From NCBI GenBank assembly GCA_030068145.1, contig JAPJBO010000307.1:1-64000 (forward strand): 64,000 nucleotides of DNA. Reading direction: 5' to 3'. Position 1 is the first letter of the stretch. Each line of letters opens with the position of its first letter. Origin of the DNA: Diplonema papillatum. Its lineage: Eukaryota > Euglenozoa > Diplonemea > Diplonemida > Diplonemidae. The position numbers and the translations under genes are program-made. This document shows, piece after piece, positions 1 through 10,546 of this stretch. The notes beneath the pieces were generated by a model. The model had not been told where the DNA came from and ran no database searches. It saw only the letters and a program-made list of their open reading frames with translations.

Positions 1-205
1 TTTCGTTTCGCTCATATCCAAAAAGCCAATTTTTGTTTCGCTTATATCCAAAAAGCCAAATTTCGTTTCACTTATATCCAATGGGCCAATTTTGTTTCGC
101 TCATATCCAATGAGCCAATTTTCGTTTCGCTTATATCCAAAAAGCCAAATTTCGTTTCGCTCATATCCAATGAGCCAAATTTTGTTTCGCTTATAATATA
201 GTTGG
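1..205. repeat. ~30-bp tandem repeat, about 6.5 copies
   Basis: Seen directly: the block TTTCGTTTCGCTYATATCC followed by AAAAAGCCAAA or AATGAGCCAAT recurs every 29-30 bases from the window edge to about 205. Two variants alternate irregularly. The array probably continues left of the window. Inverted copies lie at 1060-1104, so this may be one arm of an inverted-repeat element. No coding capacity is credible. Confidence 0.85.
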
Positions 206-479
206 ACTCCAGTGGCCGGATCATGCTGGTGACATCTGCTGCCTCACGCAAACGACCGTTACGGGCCACCGACTGAGGGACAGCGCGCCGGAAACCCAAA
301 ACTGCAGACATCCACATCCCAAGAACAACATCGCACAGTGAAAGAGTCATGTGAATCCGGAAGGATCGCGTTTGTCGCGCTTGGGTGGAAGTCCGCAAGA
401 AAATAAGTAAAAGAGAAAAAGCTCTGGGGAGGGGCTATACGGACCCCTGAGGACCGGTTACTACGAATTCTTTTCGGAC

Positions 480-955
480 CAGGGTTTGTTTCCGAACAGT
501 TTTTGTGACCGGGATCCAAAAATCGGCAAAAGTCTGGAAAAATTGGCAAAAATGGCCGAAATTGACCAAAATCTGGAAAATCGGGAAATCTGGAAAAATC
601 GGAAAAAATGGCCGAAATTGACTGATCTGGATAAATCGGCCAGAGTGGCCAAAATCTCAAAATTGTCCAAAATCTTGAAAAATCGGCAAAAATGGCCGAA
701 ATCTGGAAAAATCGGCAAAGATTGCCGAAATCTGGAAAAAATCGGCAAAATGGCCAAAACCTGAAAAAATCGGCAAAAGTCTGGAAAAATTGGCTAAGAT
801 TGACCAAAATCTGGCAAAAATGGCCAAAATCGGAAAAAATGGCCGAAATGGACCAAAATGAGGAAAAAATGACAAAAATCTGGAAACATGGCCAAAATCG
901 GAAAAATTCTAAAAACCGTTATTTGCGTTATTTTTTCCGTTATTTTGCGTTTTCG
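480..955. repeat. phased A-tract low-complexity tract
   Basis: Runs of four to six A separated by GG, GGC or GGCC recur at about 9-11 bases for over 400 bp, with units such as AATCTGGAAAAATCGGC. All frames are biased to Lys/Asn/Trp or Phe/Ile, so the short ORFs here are compositional. A-tracts phased near the helical repeat are expected to curve DNA; that is inference from composition. The interval 206-479 shows nothing recognisable. Confidence 0.6.
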
Positions 956-956
956 A

Positions 957-1034
957 CCGTTATATAACGTTATATAACGTTATATAACGTTATCACCGTT
1001 ATAACGTTATATAACGTTATATAACGTTATCAAC
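957..1034. repeat. 10-bp palindromic tandem GTTATATAAC
   Basis: The self-complementary decamer GTTATATAAC is repeated head to tail with one interruption near 990-1005. The same core appears at 63943-63979 and inside the 22-bp repeats of the foldback element at 53.2-55.6 kb. Confidence 0.85.
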
Positions 1035-1059
1035 CGGCCATCTATGTAATATATCCAAA

Positions 1060-1104
1060 CTTGGATGTAAGCGAAACGAAAATTCGACTTTTGGATATAA
1101 GCGA
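1060..1104 (-). repeat. inverted copies of the 1-205 repeat
   Basis: GGATGTAAGCGAAACGAAAA and GGATATAAGCG are the reverse complement of the unit at 1-205. The two sets therefore face each other across about 850 bp, as in a terminal-inverted-repeat element whose left end lies outside the window. Confidence 0.6.
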
Positions 1105-1114
1105 ATTTTGCCCT

Positions 1115-1245
1115 AATTGTAAACACAAAAGAGAACGCTGGCAGCGTGTTTGGGAGAAGATTAGCCTACCGATCATATTTCACTCACTATCACGGACTAA
1201 CAGGCGAATCCTCCCCCGGCACGTACAAACAAACATCGCGCCTAT
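1115..1245 (+). repeat. interspersed repeat S (SINE-like), copy 1
   Basis: A ~130-bp segment starting ATTGTAAACAC(A/G)AAAGAG, containing CTGGCAGCGTGTTTGGGAGA and ending GCACGTACAAACAAA. Near-identical copies lie at 39817-39943 and 51506-51637. Diverged relatives at 15395-15533, 18061-18222 and 59735-59897 share GGCAGCGTGTTTT and the CACAAACAAAA tail. A short non-autonomous retroelement is the likeliest nature, but no Pol III box was confirmed. Confidence 0.7.
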
Positions 1246-1417
1246 TCTCTTTCACTCAGAACCTTTGACCTGTTGTCTTTGTGTGTCTTGTCGTGGAGCC
1301 TATCTCGCGTTCGTCCAACACGTGGTTAGCACTTGGATCCCTTCGGTTCTTGTATGGCAGCTTCGTCGAGCATTTACTTCCAAGCTGGCGCTTATGTAAA
1401 GAACTAAAGTTTCTTAA

Positions 1418-1830
1418 ACCAGCCGCACCCCTGAAGAGGGCTCTGCGAAGTTCCCTTATCGAGCCAGCGGCGAGGGTCAAGAAGACGGCACCGACGCGAG
1501 CGAAGCAGCGGACGAACTCTGCGTCGGAGCCGACAACAAAACGGCATGGAAGAGCGCCCATCGAAGCGCGGCCATCGCCCAAGCGCCGTGAAGAAGCAGA
1601 CGTCGGCGCGCAACCGATGAACCTGGACGAGCAGAAGCGAGGCACCAAACGCGCGCCTGAGCGCGAACGATGAAGACGAACTAAAGAGACGAAAGCATGG
1701 CACATCACGTGCGAAGAGATAACCGCGCCGCCGGCGATGCAGAGTATCGCTACAGATTCTTTGCATTCTAACCCAAAACTCTAATCGACCTTCGTACTGC
1801 ACCAGCTCCCTCGTCGGACGCTGTGACGAA
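1418..1830 (+). repeat. diverged, split relic of retroelement repeat R1
   Basis: 1418-1460 resembles the first half of the R1 repeat found at 12134-12235 (ACCCCTGAAG...AAGTTC...ATCGA), and 1769-1829 resembles its second half (CTCTAATCGACCTTCGT...CTCCCTC...CTGTGAC). About 310 bp lie between, with an open frame rich in Arg/Lys. The similarity was judged by eye at roughly three quarters of positions, so this is only a candidate old copy. Confidence 0.3.
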
Positions 1831-2007
1831 GTCAGGGGGTGTCATGCGGGGTGTGGCAACGGGGCAACTCCGCAAGCGCTGGTGTACGCGAAGAACCCTG
1901 GGCTTCTTCGGGTGGCTTCTTTTCATCGAACACCAACCAAGTAAAAGAAGGCGAATCCGCCTCAAGTCCAAGCAAACAACGGCGACTCTTCTTGCAACAA
2001 TTAGTGT

Positions 2008-2345
2008 GGGGGAACGTGTCAGTTAGACTTTGGCCCTCCCCCACCTATATATTTTTTGACGGACAGATGAAGGCATGGCAAAACCATGGCTTTGTCCTAT
2101 ATAGGCTACTGTGGCTGACGCCCCTCGCCCCCCACCCCCCCCTTTTAATCCCGGTGGTGGACATATGGCGGCATGGCAAACCATGGCTTTGTCCTATAGG
2201 CTACTGTGGCCGACGCCCCTCGCCCCCCCCACCCCCCTTTTGGGTGGACATATGGTGGCACGGCAAACCATAAAAAAATAAGGCCTGAGACCCCCGCCCT
2301 ACCCCATGCCGGACATTGTCCGCCAAAGTCTAACTGACACGTCCC
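2008..2345. mobile_element. MITE with GTGTCAGTTAGACTTTGGC inverted ends
   Basis: The left end at about 2010-2040 reads GGGAACGTGTCAGTTAGACTTTGGC. The right end at about 2315-2345 is its reverse complement. The interior holds two and a half copies of an ~95-bp unit (GGCATGGCAAACCATGGCTTT... plus a C-rich tail). There is no ORF, so it is non-autonomous. A target duplication was not clear. Confidence 0.6.
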
Positions 2346-2417
2346 CTGGTGCTCATTTGCATGCAAATGACTCCCCACTAGCACAACAAGAAGACGCAAC
2401 AATAGTGAATTATAAAT

Positions 2418-2648
2418 GTTTTTTTGTATAAGCACCTGCTTTGTAGGAAATGCTTGAGGAGACTGCCAGTTGCGATAGAACAAAGGAGGTAAATGTGCTG
2501 TAGCCCACACGAAACACAGGTAAAGCTGGGTTTAGTGGCGGGCGTAGGCGTTCAACAAAAAAAGACCCACTTTGTAGTTGTATTGTTTTCTCCCCCTCTA
2601 GCCTCCTTCGAAATGAGCACAAGGCAGTCCCTCGAGTATTTTCAGATT
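2418..2648 (+). repeat. interspersed repeat H, intact copy
   Basis: The unit starts TTTTTTGTATAAGCACCTGC and ends GGCAGTCCCTCGAGTATTTT. It contains CTTTGTAGTTGTATTGTTTTC and CCTCCTTCGAAATGAGC. Other copies are at 16262-16490 (split by a MITE), 40545-40695 plus 45882-45955 (split by the 5.2-kb transposon) and 52933-53192. This copy is uninterrupted at CCCACTTTGTAGTTG and serves as an empty-site reference for the transposon. Confidence 0.8.
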
Positions 2649-2867
2649 TTGTACCGCGCAAGTTGCGTGTAATCGGATTAATGTCGAACCGGGTAAAACC
2701 TGGGACACCCCCCCAAAATGGGGCTGGGTGTTCGAGGGTTTACCCGGTCAGGCATTTTTTCCCCCGGGGTTTGCGACTTTGCGTACATTGCACATTATTT
2801 CGACCCTGATGCCTGCCCGCGCCTTGGGGTACTTAATACACAGCTCGACCCCTAGATGCCGCTGTCA

Positions 2868-2972
2868 TAGGAGCGACTTACGCCCGCCGTAGCAGTGCGA
2901 AGAGAAGTGAGGAGACCGGAAACTCCCCGGAGAGATGGTCCCTGCACTCTAACTCGTCTCTCTCACACTCTC
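2868..2972 (+). repeat. interspersed repeat P, copy 1
   Basis: About 100 bp beginning GAGCGACTTACGCCCGCC and running through GGAGACCGGAAACTCCCC to ACTCTAACTCGTCTCTCTC is almost identical to 15705-15812. No coding meaning is apparent. Confidence 0.75.
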
Positions 2973-4534
2973 TTCTTTTGTGTCTGACAAATGCAATTTG
3001 TCAAGAACAAAAACCGATCGATGGCAGTATGCTATCCTCTCTGGAGGAAGTGGGCACAACAAAAGTTTCACGCTAAACAAAAAAGCCGCGCGCGCGGGGA
3101 AAAAAAAAATATCAATCGATCGGTCGCCAGCGGTGCCAATCAGGTAGTGACACAGTCACTGCGTCAGCAACGTGGCCGACAAGACCCTGGCCGGAAATTT
3201 ACGGGGTCGTGGCGCGTAGCGTTTTCAGTCAGCCGACTACTGTGAAACGAGTGGTTGACCTGTCGTGAAGAAGTCCCGGGCTATGGTGTTATCTACGGAA
3301 ACTTCTTTCGGTCCCTGTTTCGACGGAGCTTGCCAGATAACTGACGTTTGTCGATTAGCCGAAAAGGGGGGGTTTCGTGGCCTGAGGCCGCGGGAGAGAA
3401 GCGTAAGGCACGCTGCCCCCTCCAACGTACATAACGTACATGGTCCTGGCCCTCTTTTCATCGTGCGAAGCGTTAGCGTGGCTCTGTGTCTCGGCCGTGC
3501 AGCGGACCATTTCAGACCGACTCTTTCACAAGTTCTTTTCGGTTCTTGTTTTTTTCCGTTCTCGTTTTGCGCATGCTGAGGCGATTCGAAGTGGTCCGGG
3601 TTCGGAGTTGAGTTCGGGATCTTGAACCAGACAACAAATGCCTGGAGGTACCGAGTCTACTGGTCTACAAGGAAGAGGAGGGAGAAGATGGAGAACAAGA
3701 TACTGTAGAAGACGACGATGGCAAGCGGCCGACCGGTGCGCCAGCAAGTGCGGCTTGGGAAAGCCATCGGCCAAGTGGTGCTGAAAGGAGAAGAAGTGTC
3801 ATTACCGATGCTTTCGAAACTGCCAGCCCTCCCCTACGAAAGGTTTTGTAACGCAAGGGAGACGAGAGAGAAGCGCAGGGGGGATGTACCATATCTGCAG
3901 CCTCTGAATCAGAGTCTAATCAGCAACTGGTAGTTAACGCACTGTTTGGGTGCAAAGGCGGCCAACCCCCCCCAAAGCGGGTGTGCATATCCTATTCTGT
4001 CAGACCGGACTTACACCGTGAACCACTACTCGCACCACCTGCCGGCGTGATCACGGAATTCTTAAGCGCCATTGGGTACGCAATCGCAAGCCACGACTTC
4101 GATAGGCATCGTCTGCGAAGACAAGCCCCACGGGCTAACGTCGTCCGTCGGAAGAGTCCGCGTGGGTGACGAGGGAGCCAGGCTGGCCATTTCTAGGTCT
4201 CCGCTTGCTTTCGCGGTGCGGACTCCTCAGCAGGTTCGACCAGGAAGTCAAGCTGGTCGCTTTCAAGTTGGGTGCTGTCTCCGCTTGCCTTCGCGGTACG
4301 GCCTTCTGACTGGCTTCCCGGACGGCGGCAATCGGAAGGTGGGGGGTTCACTTTCTTGTGTCACCTTCTGCGAACAGCTTGCTGTCGCTTCCATCCGCGC
4401 AAGATAAGGATTATCACGCACTCATCACGGGCTACGGTGCTTCACGACGTCGCCCGCGATTTTTGTCATCCAAGTCGAGTACTTGTGGGTTTGGGGGGAT
4501 GCACCGGTTGCATTCAATTAGAGTTTCCTACCTA
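2973..4534. other. spacer without recognisable genes
   Basis: Short ORFs in several frames resemble nothing and lack consistent start contexts. At 2988-3090 there is an S-type repeat piece (AAACCGATCGATGGCAG...). Near 4198 and 4278 a 25-bp phrase (GTCTCCGCTTGC) is repeated. Otherwise nothing seen. Confidence 0.5.
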
Positions 4535-7500
4535 TTCCGGTGGCGTCTCTGGACCCACTCTGGACCCACTCTGGACCCACTCTGGACCCACTCTGGACCC
4601 ACTCTGCCCACTGCTTGTGGGCGAGAACGAGGCTCGGGGACGTCTTCCGGTGGCGTCTCTGGACCCACTCTGCCCATAGCTTGTGGGCGAGAACGAGGCT
4701 CGGGGACGTCTTCCGGTGGCGTCTCTGGACCCACTCTGCCCATAGCTTGTGGGCGAGAACGAGGCTCGGGGACGTCTTCCGGTGGCGTCTCTGGACCCAC
4801 TCTGCCCACTGCTTGTGGGCGAGAACGAGGCTCGGGGACGTCTTCCGGTGGCGTCTCTGGACCCACTCTGGACCCACTCTGGACCCACTCTGGACCCACT
4901 CTGGACCCACTCTGCCCACTGCTTGTGGGCGAGAACGAGGCTCGGGGACGTCTTCCGGTGGCGTCTCTGGACCCACTCTGGACCCACTCTGGACCCACTC
5001 TGGACCCACTCTGCCCACTGCTTGTGGGCGAGAACGAGGCTCGGGGACGTCTTCCGGTGGCGTCTCTGGACCCACTCTGGACCCACTCTGGACCCACTCT
5101 GGACCCACTCTGGACCCACTCTGGACCCACTCTGGACCCACTCTGGACCCACTCTGGACCCACTCTGGACCCACTCTGGACCCACTCTGGACCCACTCTG
5201 GACCCACTCTGCCCACTGCTTGTGGGCGAGAACGAGGCTCGGGGACGTCTTCCGGTGGCGTCTCTGGACCCACTCTGGACCCACTCTGGACCCACTCTGG
5301 ACCCACTCTGGACCCACTCTGGACCCACTCTGGACCCACTCTGGACCCACTCTGGACCCACTCTGGACCCACTCTGGACCCACTCTGGACCCACTCTGGA
5401 CCCACTCTGGACCCACTCTGCCCACTGCTTGTGGGCGAGAACGAGGCTCGGGGACGTCTTCCGGTGGCGTCTCTGGACCCACTCTGGACCCACTCTGGAC
5501 CCACTCTGGACCCACTCTGGACCCACTCTGGACCCACTCTGCCCACTGCTTGTGGGCGAGAACGAGGCTCGGGGACGTCTTCCGGTGGCGTCTCTGGACC
5601 CACTCTGCCCATAGCTTGTGGGCGAGAACGAGGCTCGGGGACGTCTTCCGGTGGCGTCTCTGGACCCACTCTGCCCATAGCTTGTGGGCGAGAACGAGGC
5701 TCGGGGACGTCTTCCGGTGGCGTCTCTGGACCCACTCTGGACCCACTCTGGACCCACTCTGGACCCACTCTGGACCCACTCTGGACCCACTCTGGACCCA
5801 CTCTGGACCCACTCTGGACCCACTCTGGACCCACTCTGGACCCACTCTGGACCCACTCTGGACCCACTCTGGACCCACTCTGGACCCACTCTGGACCCAC
5901 TCTGGACCCACTCTGCCCACTGCTTGTGGGCGAGAACGAGGCTCGGGGACGTCTTCCGGTGGCGTCTCTGGACCCACTCTGCCCATAGCTTGTGGGCGAG
6001 AACGAGGCTCGGGGACGTCTTCCGGTGGCGTCTCTGGACCCACTCTGCCCATAGCTTGTGGGCGAGAACGAGGCTCGGGGACGTCTTCCGGTGGCGTCTC
6101 TGGACCCACTCTGGACCCATACTCTGGACCCACTCTGGACCCACTCTGGACCCACTCTGGACCCACTCTGGACCCACTCTGGACCCACTCTGGACCCACT
6201 CTGGACCCACTCTGGACCCACTCTGGACCCACTCTGGACCCACTCTGGACCCACTCTGGACCCACTCTGGACCCACTCTGCCCACTGCTTGTGGGCGAGA
6301 ACGAGGCTCGGGGACGTCTTCCGGTGACGTCTCTGGACCCACTCTGCCCACTGCTTGTGGGCGAGAACGAGGCTCGGGGACGTCTTCCGGTGGCGTCTCT
6401 GGACCCACTCTGGACCCACTCTGGACCCACTCTGGACCCACTCTGCCCACTGCTTGTGGGCGAGAACGAGGCTCGGGGACGTCTTCCGGTGGCGTCTCTG
6501 GACCCACTCTGGACCCACTCTGGACCCACTCTGGACCCACTCTGGACCCACTCTGGACCCACTCTGGACCCACTCTGGACCCACTCTGGACCCACTCTGG
6601 ACCCACTCTGGACCCACTCTGGACCCACTCTGGACCCACTCTGCCCACTGCTTGTGGGCGAGAACGAGGCTCGGGGACGTCTTCCGGTGGCGTCTCTGGA
6701 CCCACTCTGGACCCACTCTGGACCCACTCTGGACCCACTCTGGACCCACTCTGGACCCACTCTGGACCCACTCTGGACCCACTCTGGACCCACTCTGGAC
6801 CCACTCTGGACCCACTCTGGACCCACTCTGCCCACTGCTTGTGGGCGAGAACGAGGCTCGGGGACGTCTTCCGGTGACGTCTCTGGACCCACTCTGCCCA
6901 CTGCTTGTGGGCGAGAACGAGGCTCGGGGACGTCTTCCGGTGGCGTCTCTGGACCCACTCTGGACCCACTCTGGACCCACTCTGGACCCACTCTGCCCAC
7001 TGCTTGTGGGCGAGAACGAGGCTCGGGGACGTCTTCCGGTGGCGTCTCTGGACCCACTCTGGACCCACTCTGGACCCACTCTGGACCCACTCTGGACCCA
7101 CTCTGGACCCACTCTGGACCCACTCTGGACCCACTCTGGACCCACTCTGGACCCACTCTGGACCCACTCTGGACCCACTCTGGACCCACTCTGCCCACTG
7201 CTTGTGGGCGAGAACGAGGCTCGGGGACGTCTTCCGGTGGCGTCTCTGGACCCACTCTGGACCCACTCTGGACCCACTCTGGACCCACTCTGGACCCACT
7301 CTGGACCCACTCTGGACCCACTCTGCCCACTGCTTGTGGGCGAGAACGAGGCTCGGGGACGTCTTCCGGTGGCGTCTCTGGACCCACTCTGGACCCACTC
7401 TGGACCCACTCTGGACCCACTCTGGACCCACTCTGGACCCACTCTGGACCCACTCTGGACCCACTCTGGACCCACTCTGGACCCACTCTGGACCCACTCT

Positions 7501-8404
7501 GGACCCACTCTGCCCACTGCTTGTGGGCGAGAACGAGGCTCGGGGACGTCTTCCGGTGGCGTCTCTGGACCCACTCTGGACCCACTCTGGACCCACTCTG
7601 GACCCACTCTGGACCCACTCTGGACCCACTCTGGACCCACTCTGGACCCACTCTGGACCCACTCTGGACCCACTCTGGACCCACTCTGCCCACTGCTTGT
7701 GGGCGAGAACGAGGCTCGGGGACGTCTTCCGGTGGCGTCTCTGGACCCACTCTGCCCATAGCTTGTGGGCGAGAACGAGGCTCGGGGACGTCTTCCGGTG
7801 GCGTCTCTGGACCCACTCTGCCCATAGCTTGTGGGCGAGAACGAGGCTCGGGGACGTCTTCCGGTGGCGTCTCTGGACCCACTCTGGACCCACTCTGGAC
7901 CCACTCTGGACCCACTCTGGACCCACTCTGGACCCACTCTGGACCCACTCTGGACCCACTCTGGACCCACTCTGGACCCACTCTGCCCACTGCTTGTGGG
8001 CGAGAACGAGGCTCGGGGACGTCTTCCGGTGACGTCTCTGGACCCACTCTGCCCACTGCTTGTGGGCGAGAACGAGGCTCGGGGACGTCTTCCGGTGGCG
8101 TCTCTGGACCCACTCTGGACCCACTCTGGACCCACTCTGGACCCACTCTGCCCACTGCTTGTGGGCGAGAACGAGGCTCGGGGACGTCTTCCGGTGGCGT
8201 CTCTGGACCCACTCTGGACCCACTCTGGACCCACTCTGGACCCACTCTGGACCCACTCTGGACCCACTCTGGACCCACTCTGCCCACTGCTTGTGGGCGA
8301 GAACGAGGCTCGGGGACGTCTTCCGGTGGCGTCTCTGGACCCACTCTGGACCCACTCTGGACCCACTCTGCCCACTGCTTGTGGGCGAGAACGAGGCTCG
8401 GGGA
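4535..8404. repeat. 11-bp minisatellite with hairpin spacer (left block)
   Basis: Blocks of the 11-mer GGACCCACTCT, from one to about 17 in tandem, alternate with a ~55-bp spacer. The spacer carries a perfect hairpin, GCCCAC-TGCTT-GTGGGC, followed by GAGAACGAGGCTCGGGGACG and CTTCCGGTGGCGTCT. A spacer variant has GCCCAT-AGCTT. Larger modules, such as three spacers in a row, recur several times, so there is higher-order structure. Because 11 is not a multiple of 3 and no unit contains a stop, several frames stay open for more than 1,200 codons. These are not genes. The array resumes at 12236 beyond the retroelement. Confidence 0.95.
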
Positions 8405-8897
8405 GTTTCTGCTCTTCGTATTGTCTGACGAGAACTGCCTAGAAGAGTTTCTGCTCTACGTATTGTCTGACGAGAACTGCCTAGGAGAAAGGGAGAAGTA
8501 AGAACACGTCTTTGTAACTGATAGCACTAGCGCAAGGGAATGTTGAGTGACTGCCTTAACCCGGGGAAACGAGCTTGGGCGAGGTCACCGGGGGGTTAGG
8601 GAGGGTGGGAAAACTTGAATTTCTCTTTGAACCAACCACACCCTGAAGGCTGTGTTAAGTTCTCTAATCGACTTTTCGTGGTGCATCAACTCCCTCAGTG
8701 AAACTGTGAGAGTTTCTGCTCTTCGTATTGTCTGACGAGAACTGCCTAGAAGAGTTTCTGCTCTTCGTATTGTCTGACGAGAACTGCCTAGGAGAAAGGG
8801 AGAAGTAAGAACACGTCTTTGTAACTGATAGCACTAGCGCAAGGGAATGTTGAGTGACTGCCTTAACCCGGGGAAACGAGCTTGGGCGAGGTCACCT
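8403..8897 (-). repeat. downstream split repeats R2'-R1'-R2
   Basis: 8403-8591 and 8709-8897 are almost identical 189-bp copies of R2, each opening with two ~42-bp subrepeats (GAGTTTCTGCTCTTCGTATT...GAACTGCCTAG). Between them, 8611-8708 is a copy of R1. R2' and R1' are separated by a 20-bp G-rich stretch. The RT stop codon lies in the R2 end at 8892-8894. Confidence 0.85.
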
Positions 8898-10430
8898 TCC
8901 ATCCACCACAACGCCAGTGAGAAACTGCCTCACCGCAAGTACAATTGAATCGAGCGCATCAGCGCCAATCATGGTCAGCGGTACGCGTGACGGCAAGTCC
9001 GCAGGGTTGCCCTCACTCCTGACCCATCGTACAGAAACAGCGCAATTCAAGGAACGCACGCGTTCCAGTCCTTTAACTACCGCCTCGTTCAAGACGGCAC
9101 TTTTCAAACAGGACCCCTTACGGGCCACTCCTTTCACAGTGGTATTATCAACCACAATGTCCACTCTCCCACCTCTAATCGAGGGCGGCAGAGCCAAGAC
9201 AACTAGCTTGAAGGCAATAGCCTCTAACTCGTTTATGTGCAACGAGCCCTCCGCAGAGTTCCATGACCCCCCCAACACGGTCACTTCCATTGTGCGCGAG
9301 TCAACAAGGACACCCCCCCAGCCTTTCTTACTCGCGTCCACGAAGGCCGTGATACGTGGGGACTGTTCGAGAGTGGGAACGGCCCTCGGCTTCAGCACCG
9401 AGTCAATCCACTCTTGGAGCGACAAACGAACACACGGAGAAACTTCAACTCTATCAGAGGGCAGCCGAGCCCCTCGGTTCAACGAGTTGGTTATGCGTCG
9501 AAAGAACTTCAACGCAAACCAAAACGAGCCCGGAAAAATGCCGGCGACCGCAGAGGCATGCAATAAACGGCCGCCGAGAGTCTCGAGCTCGCACGCCAGC
9601 ACGGTGGGCGACGACTTCAGCGCGTAGCGCGCCTCCATCAGCTTTCTTCGCAACTTCCGTGAGACAGCCACACGATGAGCAACGTGGTCCCAATCAACCC
9701 CGATGAACTCATACCGTGTGGCGGCAGTCTGCGAATCGGACGGCTTCCACGTCAGGCCGCACTCCTCCGCGGTCTGGTCCAGCCTCCGAGTCGCGAGCCG
9801 CACAGCCGGCTTCTTGCCCGCATACCGGATGTTGTCGATCCAAATGTCGACGATGACATCCCGTTCCGCAAACTCCGGACGCACGAAGTCCTCGTGTCCG
9901 CCGGCCACCGCTGCCAGTGTGTGCATTATCTCAGGTGCACACGAATGTCCCATGGGAAGCCGCAGAAGTTCCCACCAACCGCCATCGGAATCAGCGAAGC
10001 GGAAGAGGTGACGCGACTCCGGTGGAATCTCGATCGCGTAAAACCCGGTCTTGAAATCCCGGGTCGAACCGCACTCCTCACGGCTTGCTTCCAAGTACGC
10101 CGAAACGTGCCCGAGAGGCACATGCGCCTCGTACCCCCGCTCGTGAGCGGCCCGGTTCCCGTCCACTGTCCACAATATGAAGCGCTGTCGCAGCGCCCCG
10201 TCCTTCTCTTCCAAGACGGTAAAAGGGACCGAAGCGAACGGGCCAGGACCGGTCGAACGGCGGGCAATCCCGTTGTCGGCAAGCAAAGACGCATGTTCAG
10301 GACGAAGGGTTGAGGGTGAACCGATTGCCGTCTCGGTTTCAACACGAGGGAAGAACGTTGCTCGCCACGTGTCGTCAAAGCGACGGAGAGCCGCTTCGTT
10401 CATCCGCGCACGCAACTTGTCGACCGACAT
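8892..10430 (-). CDS. reverse transcriptase / RNase H of the retroelement
   Basis: 512 residues from the ATG at 10430. RT motifs, numbered from that ATG: motif A DFKTGFYAIEI with Asp125; motif B LPMGHSCAPE at 158-167; motif C WIDN at 197-200, where the second Asp of the usual YxDD is Asn. RNase H follows with FVDASKKGWGG (Asp365), INELEAIA (Glu401), VVDNTT (Asp428) and a C-terminal EGNPADLPSR, the form seen in Ty3/DIRS-type enzymes. The product would copy element RNA into DNA. The same frame is open upstream to an ATG at 11825, across the whole recombinase gene. It lies in the -1 frame relative to the recombinase, so translation might use frameshifting, reinitiation or a separate start. The RT start is therefore uncertain. 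Confidence 0.85.
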   Translation of the reverse strand: MSVDKLRARMNEAALRRFDDTWRATFFPRVETETAIGSPSTLRPEHASLLADNGIARRSTGPGPFASVPFTVLEEKDGALRQRFILWTVDGNRAAHERGYEAHVPLGHVSAYLEASREECGSTRDFKTGFYAIEIPPESRHLFRFADSDGGWWELLRLPMGHSCAPEIMHTLAAVAGGHEDFVRPEFAERDVIVDIWIDNIRYAGKKPAVRLATRRLDQTAEECGLTWKPSDSQTAATRYEFIGVDWDHVAHRVAVSRKLRRKLMEARYALKSSPTVLACELETLGGRLLHASAVAGIFPGSFWFALKFFRRITNSLNRGARLPSDRVEVSPCVRLSLQEWIDSVLKPRAVPTLEQSPRITAFVDASKKGWGGVLVDSRTMEVTVLGGSWNSAEGSLHINELEAIAFKLVVLALPPSIRGGRVDIVVDNTTVKGVARKGSCLKSAVLNEAVVKGLERVRSLNCAVSVRWVRSEGNPADLPSRVPLTMIGADALDSIVLAVRQFLTGVVVDGR

Positions 10431-10546
10431 CGGCTTGATCGGCGCGACGTGCAGCGGCGAGGCACGCTCCTCCTTGCTACGCGGCAGACGCGTCGAACCG
10501 CCTCGCCGGGTGACGGAGTGGAAATGACCACTGCGGAGGTATCCCG

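Noticed and set aside
957..1034. Telomere-type or centromere repeats
   Set aside because: The decamer is a palindrome in a short tract, unlike telomere repeats, and is not terminal.
4518..8501. ORFs of 1,250-1,285 codons on both strands
   Set aside because: They are the direct result of stop-free 11-bp repeats read in every frame; the peptides are pure repeat translations and opposite strands are equally open.
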